In this document: positions 13,042 to 17,795 of the stretch, one piece after another
How the letters are laid out: every line of letters begins with the position of its first letter
Position numbering within the stretch: the stretch's first letter is position 1
The notes under the pieces: model-generated
Databases searched by the model: none
What the model saw: the letters and a program-made list of their open reading frames with translations, nothing else
Told to the model about the DNA's origin: nothing
From: RBG-16-57-9 sp964529745
GTDB lineage: Archaea > Thermoproteota > Bathyarchaeia > TCS64
Direction: 5' to 3'
Assembly (NCBI GenBank): GCA_964529745.1
Contig: CAZGZR010000052.1
Coordinates: 1-17,795 of the forward strand
Length of the DNA stretch: 17,795 nt
Position numbers and translations under genes: made by a program

Positions 13042-14196
13042 ATGAACGTAATGGTAATGGGAATGGACGGCTACCTGGGCTGGACCCTCAGCATGTACCT
13101 CAGCGGCAGAGGCCACGACGTCTGCGGCGTAGACAACATGAGCAGACGCAGGAACGTCCACGAGATAGGTAGCTGGAGCGCCACCCCGATAAAGCCGATG
13201 AAGGAGCGCCTGGAGGCATACAAGAAAGCCACCGGCAGGGACCTCAGGTTCTACGAGGGAGACCTCCAGGAGCCCAGCTTCGCCGACCTCGTGATAGCCG
13301 AGGAGAAGCCGGACTGCGTAGTCCACTTCGGCGAGATACCCAGCGCCCCCTACAGCATGATCGACCTACACCACTGCAACTACACCCAGATGAACAACAT
13401 CATCGGCACAAACAACATATTGTTCGCCATGAAGAGCCACGTGCCGGAGTGCCACCTCCTCAAGCTAGGCACCATGGGCGAGTACGGCACCCCCAACGTG
13501 GACATCCCCGAGGGCTTCTTCGAGGTGGAGTACAGGGGCCGCAAGGACACTCTGCCCTTCCCGAGGCAGCCCGGCAGCTGGTACCACCTGACCAAGGTCC
13601 ACGACACTCAGAACATCATGTTCGCGTGCAAGATATGGAAGCTCAGGAGCACGGACATCATGCAGGGGGTCGTACACGGGGTGCTCACCGACGACATGGT
13701 GAACGACGATCTGCTAACCCGGTTCGACTTCGACGAGGTCTGGGGTACCGCGTTGAACAGGTTCTGCGCCCAGGCGATTATAGGCCACGAGCTTACCCCC
13801 TACGGGAGGGGCGGCCAGACCCGTGGCTACCTCGCCCTAAGGGACAGCATGCAGTGCCTCACCATCTCCATAGAGAACCCGCCGGACGAGGGGGAGTACA
13901 GGGTCTTCAACCAGTTCGACGAGTGCTACTCGGTGAACGAGCTGGCGGAGCACGTGGTGGAGGTCTCCAAGGAGTTTGACCTGGACGCCAAGATATGGAA
14001 CATAGAGAACCCGAGGCTGGAGCTGGAGGACCACTACTATAATCCTGATAGGAAGAGGCTGCCGGACCTGGGCTTCAAGCCCACCAACACGCTGGACGAC
14101 GAGCTGAGGATAACCATCCCCAAGCTCATGGAGTACAGCGACCGCATCGAGGCCAAGCGGCAGAGCATAATGCCCAAGGTGAAGTGGACCGCCTAG
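13042..14196 (+). CDS. UDP-sulfoquinovose synthase (SQD1/Agl3 type)
   Basis: This 384-residue NAD-dependent enzyme converts UDP-glucose and sulfite to UDP-sulfoquinovose. The Rossmann motif is GMDGYLGW (residues 7-14). KLGTMGEYGTPN (T144, M145) and WYHLTKVHDT (Y181, K185) match the catalytic residues of plant SQD1 almost residue for residue (T145, Y182, K186 there). ENPRLELEDHYYN near the C-terminus is also typical of the family. Agl3 of Sulfolobus makes the same precursor for S-layer N-glycans. An in-frame GTG at 13024 exists, but AGGAGAG about eight bases before the ATG at 13042 decides the start. Neighbouring epimerase, glycosyltransferase and APS kinase genes fit a surface-glycan role. 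Confidence 0.93.
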   Translation: MNVMVMGMDGYLGWTLSMYLSGRGHDVCGVDNMSRRRNVHEIGSWSATPIKPMKERLEAYKKATGRDLRFYEGDLQEPSFADLVIAEEKPDCVVHFGEIPSAPYSMIDLHHCNYTQMNNIIGTNNILFAMKSHVPECHLLKLGTMGEYGTPNVDIPEGFFEVEYRGRKDTLPFPRQPGSWYHLTKVHDTQNIMFACKIWKLRSTDIMQGVVHGVLTDDMVNDDLLTRFDFDEVWGTALNRFCAQAIIGHELTPYGRGGQTRGYLALRDSMQCLTISIENPPDEGEYRVFNQFDECYSVNELAEHVVEVSKEFDLDAKIWNIENPRLELEDHYYNPDRKRLPDLGFKPTNTLDDELRITIPKLMEYSDRIEAKRQSIMPKVKWTA

Positions 14197-14243
14197 TCCC
14201 CAACCATTTTTTATCTTTTACACCAATTATCTGAGTGATAACG

Positions 14244-15185
14244 ATGAGGGTAGCCGTTACCGGGGGAGCCGGGTACATCGGGTCCACGCTCGCAGTGAAG
14301 CTCCTTGACCGGGGCGACGACGTGGTCTCGGTGGACGACGAGAGCATAGGAGACTACAGCCATCTAAGGAAGCATGAAGAAGGCGGGAAGGCCGAGTGCG
14401 TCGTGGGCGACATACGGGACCTCGATCTCCTCGTCGAGGAATGGAGGGGATGCGACGCCGTGGCCCACCTGGCGGCGTTGCCGGGGCTTGTTCGGTGTAA
14501 CGAGCACCCGGAGGAGGCGGTGTCCGTGAACGTCTACGGCACCTATCAGGTGATGGAGGCGGTGCGTAGGCTGGACATCGGGCGGGTGGTGTTCTGCTCA
14601 AGCGCGTCCACATACGGGGTCCCCGTCGAGATGCCGGTGACGGAGGAGCACCCGCAGCGGCCCCTGAACCTGTACGGGGTCACCAAGGTGGCGGGTGAGC
14701 AGATAGTGAACACGTACTGGGACAACCACGGCATAGAGACGGTGAACCTGAGGTTCGGGAACATCTACGGCGTCGGGGTTTTCACCCGCTGGGATACGGT
14801 GATACCCAAGTTTGTTAATCAAGGGATGAGCGGCGAGCCGTTGACGGTGTACGGTGACGGCGAGTACAGCAGGGACTTCGTCCACGTCCAGGATATCTCG
14901 GAGGCCATGACGCTGGCGCTGACCAAGGAGGGGGTGGGCGGCGAGACGTTCAACGTCGGCGGCGAGACCCTGACGGTGAACCAGATCGCCGACATCGTCA
15001 AGGAGGAGATAGCCGCCGAGACCGGCGGCGCGGCTGAGGCCGTGAACACGGCGCCCAGGCCCGGCGAGACCAAGAGGTTCAGCTACGACCTCACCAAGAT
15101 ACGCCGTGTCCTCGGGTTCGAAAATAGGTGGACGGTGAGGCAGGGCGTGAGGCAGCTCATAGAGTACTGGGCTCAGCAGAGGTGA
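14244..15185 (+). CDS. NAD-dependent sugar-nucleotide epimerase/dehydratase
   Basis: The 313-residue extended SDR enzyme has GGAGYIG (residues 7-13), VDDESIGD after the second strand, AHLAALPGLV, CSSASTYG and Y144-x3-K148 (LYGVTK). GDGEYSRDFVHVQDI and NVGGETLTVNQIAD are typical of GalE and dTDP-glucose 4,6-dehydratase relatives. The exact sugar cannot be told from motifs. The segment TRWDTVIPKF replaces the substrate loop commonly seen in GalE. A GTG at 14235 could extend the protein by three residues, but the ATG at 14244 has GTGAT closely upstream. It follows the UDP-sulfoquinovose synthase gene on the same strand after 47 bases, and its stop overlaps the ribosome site of the next gene. Confidence 0.87.
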   Translation: MRVAVTGGAGYIGSTLAVKLLDRGDDVVSVDDESIGDYSHLRKHEEGGKAECVVGDIRDLDLLVEEWRGCDAVAHLAALPGLVRCNEHPEEAVSVNVYGTYQVMEAVRRLDIGRVVFCSSASTYGVPVEMPVTEEHPQRPLNLYGVTKVAGEQIVNTYWDNHGIETVNLRFGNIYGVGVFTRWDTVIPKFVNQGMSGEPLTVYGDGEYSRDFVHVQDISEAMTLALTKEGVGGETFNVGGETLTVNQIADIVKEEIAAETGGAAEAVNTAPRPGETKRFSYDLTKIRRVLGFENRWTVRQGVRQLIEYWAQQR

Positions 15186-15194
15186 GAGACGAGT

Positions 15195-15827
15195 ATGGCG
15201 GCCGATGACCACGCGACGGTTTCGGCGGTCATCCCCGCGTACAACGAAGAGAAGACCGTAGAGGCGGTGGTGAAGGGAGCCCTCCCCCACGTAGATGAGG
15301 TCATCGTGGTGGACGACGGCAGCACCGACGACACGGCGCGCATCGCCGAGGCGGCCGGGGCACGGGTAATCAAGCAGGCGAACGCCGGCGTCCTGAAGGC
15401 CACTGAGCGGGGCCTGAGGGAGGCGACTGGGGACGTGATAGTCACACTGGACGCGGATGGCCAGCACGACCCCTCGGAGATACCGAGCCTCGTCGAGCCC
15501 ATACTAAGGGACGACGCCGACCTGGTCATGGGGGTGCGGCCCCAGCTGCCGTACCTGAGCGAGAGGATACTCACGTGGCTCACCAGCATCAGGGCCCCCG
15601 TGGGCGACGCGAGCACGGGTTACAGGGCCGTCACGCGGGAGATCGCCGGCGAGATGAGGCTACACGGGGTCTGCCTCTGCGGGACCTTCGTGCTGGAGGC
15701 CCATCGACACGGCGCCCGAGTGGCCGGCGTCCCCGTGTCGATCAGGGAACGGGAAGGGGAGAGGAGGATACAGACGCGGCACCTCAGGCAGTTCTTCACG
15801 GTGCTCTGGGACGTGCTCAGAGGCTAG
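15195..15827 (+). CDS. GT2 glycosyltransferase (dolichyl-phosphate sugar synthase-like)
   Basis: The 210-residue GT-A fold enzyme has SAVIPAYNEEKTV (residues 10-22), EVIVVDDGSTDDTA and the metal-binding DAD (86-88) in LDADGQHDP. GDASTGYRAVTREI lies further on and is typical of dolichyl-phosphate mannose or glucose synthase-like proteins. It lacks C-terminal membrane helices, so it is soluble or peripheral. It probably moves a nucleotide sugar onto a lipid carrier or glycan at the cytoplasmic face. GAGGTGA (15179-15185) is a strong Shine-Dalgarno and contains the stop codon of the preceding epimerase gene, so the two are translationally linked. Confidence 0.87.
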   Translation: MAADDHATVSAVIPAYNEEKTVEAVVKGALPHVDEVIVVDDGSTDDTARIAEAAGARVIKQANAGVLKATERGLREATGDVIVTLDADGQHDPSEIPSLVEPILRDDADLVMGVRPQLPYLSERILTWLTSIRAPVGDASTGYRAVTREIAGEMRLHGVCLCGTFVLEAHRHGARVAGVPVSIREREGERRIQTRHLRQFFTVLWDVLRG

Positions 15828-15878
15828 GAAGATATTTACGTTGAACGTGGTCAGTAAAGGGATTCGGGGAGTGACGGA

Positions 15879-16406
15879 TTGAGCAAGGGAGTGACGGTGT
15901 GGTTCACGGGTCTGCCGTGCAGCGGCAAGACCACCATAGCGGACGGAGTCGCGGAGAAGCTTCGAGGGAAAGGATACAGGGTCGAGCGCCTCGACGGCGA
16001 CACCGTCCGCAGGAGCCTGACCAGCGACCTGGGGTTCAGCAAGGAGGACCGCGACGAGAACATTAAGCGGGTGACCTTCGTGGCCAAGCTCCTCACCAGG
16101 AACGGCGTCGTGGTGCTGGCCACCTTCGTCTCGCCCTATAGGGAGAGGCGTAGGAGAAGCAGGGAGGAGATAGGCGTGTTCATCGAGGTCTACGTAAGGT
16201 GCTCCATAGAGGAATGCATGAGGCGGGACGTCAAGGGCATGTACAGGAAGGCGCTGGCGGGAGAGATAACGGGCTTCACAGGCGTGGACGATCCCTACGA
16301 GGAGCCGCAGAGCCCCGAGCTCGTTTTGGACACCGACAGCGAGACCGTCGAGGAGAGCGTCGATAAGGTCATCGAAAAGATGGCGAGCCTAGGCTACATA
16401 GAGTAG
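15879..16406 (+). CDS. cysC: Adenylylsulfate (APS) kinase
   Basis: The 175-residue enzyme phosphorylates APS to PAPS with ATP. It has the P-loop GLPCSGKTT (residues 11-19), then LDGDTVRRSL, the DLGFSKEDRDENIKRV lid segment, FVSPYRERR with the SPY serine, and GEITGFTGVDDPYEEP, all typical of CysC. Length is normal and there is no fused ATP sulfurylase. The TTG at 15879 follows GGGGAGTGA; GTG at residue 5 is a weaker alternative. A TATA-like ATATTTACG near 15832 suggests its own promoter. Neither ATP sulfurylase nor a sulfotransferase lies in the window. Next to the sulfoquinovose gene, PAPS is more likely used for sulfate-ester decoration of glycans than for assimilation, which is inference. 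Confidence 0.92.
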   Translation: MSKGVTVWFTGLPCSGKTTIADGVAEKLRGKGYRVERLDGDTVRRSLTSDLGFSKEDRDENIKRVTFVAKLLTRNGVVVLATFVSPYRERRRRSREEIGVFIEVYVRCSIEECMRRDVKGMYRKALAGEITGFTGVDDPYEEPQSPELVLDTDSETVEESVDKVIEKMASLGYIE

Positions 16407-16425
16407 GACCCCTTCGCCTGGGGTC
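16407..16425. terminator. Hairpin between convergent genes
   Basis: GACCCC (16407-16412) pairs with GGGGTC (16420-16425) around the loop TTCGCCT, just after the APS kinase stop. It lacks a T-run, so its action as a terminator is uncertain, but the site between convergent genes fits. Confidence 0.35.
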
Positions 16426-16446
16426 GGCTAAGAAACGGGTTGGGGG

Positions 16447-16677
16447 CTAGTCCACCACTATCATGGTGAGGGTGCTGCGTACGTGGCTCAGGCGCCTGAT
16501 CTTTGCGGTGATGACCTCCTTGAGCTCCTGCATGGTGTCCGCTTCCAGGCGCACGACGTAGTCGTAGACGCCGTAGACGCCGTAGACGTCCTGCACCTCG
16601 GGGATTCCTTTGAGGGCTTTCTCCACCCCTTCTCCTTCACCTAGATCGGTGTTTATCAACACGAAGGCGACGCTCAT
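16447..16677 (-). CDS. Stand-alone Lrp/AsnC ligand-binding domain protein
   Basis: The 76-residue protein consists only of the RAM (AsnC-type) ligand-binding fold: MSVAFVLINTDLGEGEGVEKAL, then EVQDVYGVYGVYDYVVRL and ITAKIRRLSHVRSTLTMIVV. It lacks a helix-turn-helix. Such proteins assemble into ring oligomers that bind amino acids or small effectors and may modulate full-length Lrp proteins. The VYG-VYG-VYD run comes from a 9-bp near-tandem repeat at about 16557-16585. The ATG at 16677 has GGTG about six bases upstream and an AT-rich promoter (GTTAAAAG). It is convergent with the APS kinase and divergent from the thiolase. Confidence 0.85.
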   Translation of the reverse strand: MSVAFVLINTDLGEGEGVEKALKGIPEVQDVYGVYGVYDYVVRLEADTMQELKEVITAKIRRLSHVRSTLTMIVVD

Positions 16678-16861
16678 TACTACACCTTATTGAAAAACTT
16701 TGTATATTCTTTTAACGTTTTCCAACGCATAAACACACTAGAAATTATTCTATATACTCAGGTTACCCATTTTTTATGCCTTCAAAGAGCAGAGATGTCT
16801 TCGTCGTTCGTCGATTAATTGTTCGTCAAAAGTTTTAATATGGTTACCTCCCCTGCCGGTT

Positions 16862-17795
16862 ATGAGTGTTTTGAGTCTATACCGACGGGTTTCCGTGATC
16901 GGTGCAGGGATGACGAGGTTCCACCACAGGCTCCACCAGGACAAGCAGGGGCGGGAGCTGTTCTTCGAGGCCGCGCTGGAGGCCGCGGAGTCCGTGGACA
17001 ACGGCTTCGCCTTCAGGGACGCCGACGCCCTGTACCTGGGGTACTTCAGCAGCGACATGTTCGAGCGGCAGGGACACACCGCCGCCTTGATGGCCGACTG
17101 GCTAGGTATGAACCCGAAGCCAGCCGTGAGGTTCGAGGACGCGTGCGCCAGCAGCGGCGTCGCGGTCAACGCCGGAGTCCAGGCAATCGCCTCGGGGATG
17201 TACGACGTAATGGTCGTGGGGGGCGTCGAGAAGATGAGGACCCTGGGCACCACCGAGGTGACGGACGCCCTGGCGATGGCGTCCGACGCCAACTACGAGG
17301 CCGGCGTCGGCTTCACGTTCCCCGGGCTCTACGCGGCCATCGCGTCCGCCCACTTCAACAAGCACGGCTCGACGTGGGAGCAGCTCCAGCAGGTCGCCAT
17401 AAAGAACCACGTGAACGGTAAGAAGAACCCCAAGGCCCAGTACCAGGAGACGGTGAAGGAGATAGCGGACAAGCTGGGTGAGAGGAAGGGGGTGAGCTTC
17501 CGCGACGAGATGGAGTTCCTCTCCTCGCCCCTGAACCCTGTGGTGGCGAGCCCCCTCAGGCTGTTCGACTGCTGCCCCATCTCCGACGGCGCCGCAGCCG
17601 TCATACTAGCCGCGGACGAGGTCGCTAGAAAATACACCGACACGCCCGTAGAGATCGCGGGCATCGGCCAGGCGTCGGACACCATGGCCCTCCACGACAG
17701 GGAGGACTTCACGACGCTCAGGGCCACAGGCGTCGCCGCCAGGCAGGCCTACGGGATGGCAGGGGTAGAGGCCGAGCAGGTGGACGTGGCCTGCG
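16862..17795 (+). CDS. Thiolase (archaeal acetyl-CoA acetyltransferase type), 5' part
   Basis: The gene leaves the window at its right end after 311 codons. The frame begins with ATG at 16862 (MSVLSLYRRVSVIGAGMTRF). The catalytic nucleophile is C95 in EDACASSGVAVNAG. VVVGGVEKMRT, ASPLRLFDCCPISDGAAAV and the HFNKHG segment follow, as in archaeal thiolases of the SCP-x-like group. In archaea these usually pair with HMG-CoA synthase and a DUF35 zinc-ribbon protein to channel acetoacetyl-CoA into the mevalonate pathway; those partners would lie beyond the window. The final histidine and cysteine motifs are not seen. TTTAATA at about 16834-16840 is the likely TATA box, giving an almost leaderless transcript. 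Confidence 0.9.
   Translation, partial: MSVLSLYRRVSVIGAGMTRFHHRLHQDKQGRELFFEAALEAAESVDNGFAFRDADALYLGYFSSDMFERQGHTAALMADWLGMNPKPAVRFEDACASSGVAVNAGVQAIASGMYDVMVVGGVEKMRTLGTTEVTDALAMASDANYEAGVGFTFPGLYAAIASAHFNKHGSTWEQLQQVAIKNHVNGKKNPKAQYQETVKEIADKLGERKGVSFRDEMEFLSSPLNPVVASPLRLFDCCPISDGAAAVILAADEVARKYTDTPVEIAGIGQASDTMALHDREDFTTLRATGVAARQAYGMAGVEAEQVDVAC

Noticed and set aside
16774..17727. Several frames of 66-200 codons on both strands over the thiolase region
   Set aside because: They are shadows of the thiolase frame, which is open from 16862 to the window end and has clear catalytic motifs.
1..17795. CRISPR arrays, rRNA genes or complete tRNA genes
   Set aside because: I saw no regularly spaced direct repeats, no rRNA-like sequence and no full cloverleaf; only a tRNA-like 5' half at 2304-2330.

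Overview
This window looks like chromosomal DNA from an archaeon. It holds an Orc1/Cdc6 initiator, a TrmB-type regulator, a COG2521-type archaeal methyltransferase, a four-subunit group 3b [NiFe]-hydrogenase and an archaeal-type thiolase. Many genes have a TATA-like box about 25 bases before the start codon, which suggests leaderless or short-leader transcripts. TTG and GTG starts and AGG/ATA-rich codon use fit an archaeon with a GC-rich genome. I cannot assign a phylum from this window.

Layout. Positions 1-188 (-) are the 5' end of an orc1/cdc6 gene. Next come a HypE-like AIR-synthase-family gene (325-1347, +) and a convergent methyltransferase gene whose reading frame runs antisense into it. 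A small unknown gene follows (2458-2727, +). Around it lie a tRNA 5'-half look-alike (2304-2329) and a long perfect inverted repeat with its own TATA box (2822-2873), possibly a small RNA gene. Two small unknown genes lie on the minus strand (2990-3313 and 3348-3614). Positions 3661-4125 form an AT-rich segment with 55-bp imperfect terminal inverted repeats and a 7/8-bp flanking direct repeat. I read this as a MITE-like mobile element; it carries a 35-codon gene.

Positions 4165-8100 (-) encode the hydrogenase in the order beta, gamma, delta, alpha, with all gene junctions overlapping. It probably couples NAD(P)H to H2 (and possibly sulfur) in the cytoplasm. A palindrome overlaps the operon's 5' end. 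Upstream are a TatD-family hydrolase gene and two zinc-ribbon membrane protein genes, with a sugar-nucleotide epimerase between them.

Positions 10021-16406 contain sugar-nucleotide and glycan genes: a GalE-like epimerase, a TrmB regulator divergent from a UDP-sulfoquinovose synthase (SQD1/Agl3), a second epimerase/dehydratase, a GT2 glycosyltransferase and an APS kinase. Together they suggest synthesis of a sulfonated and perhaps sulfated surface glycan or glycolipid. A 20-bp inverted repeat at the predicted transcription start of the SQD1 gene is a candidate operator for the adjacent TrmB protein. The window ends with a stand-alone Lrp/AsnC ligand-binding domain protein (-) and the first 311 codons of a thiolase (+).

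The most interesting items are the MITE-like element with its tiny gene, the candidate hairpin RNA, and the sulfoglycan cluster with its putative TrmB operator.
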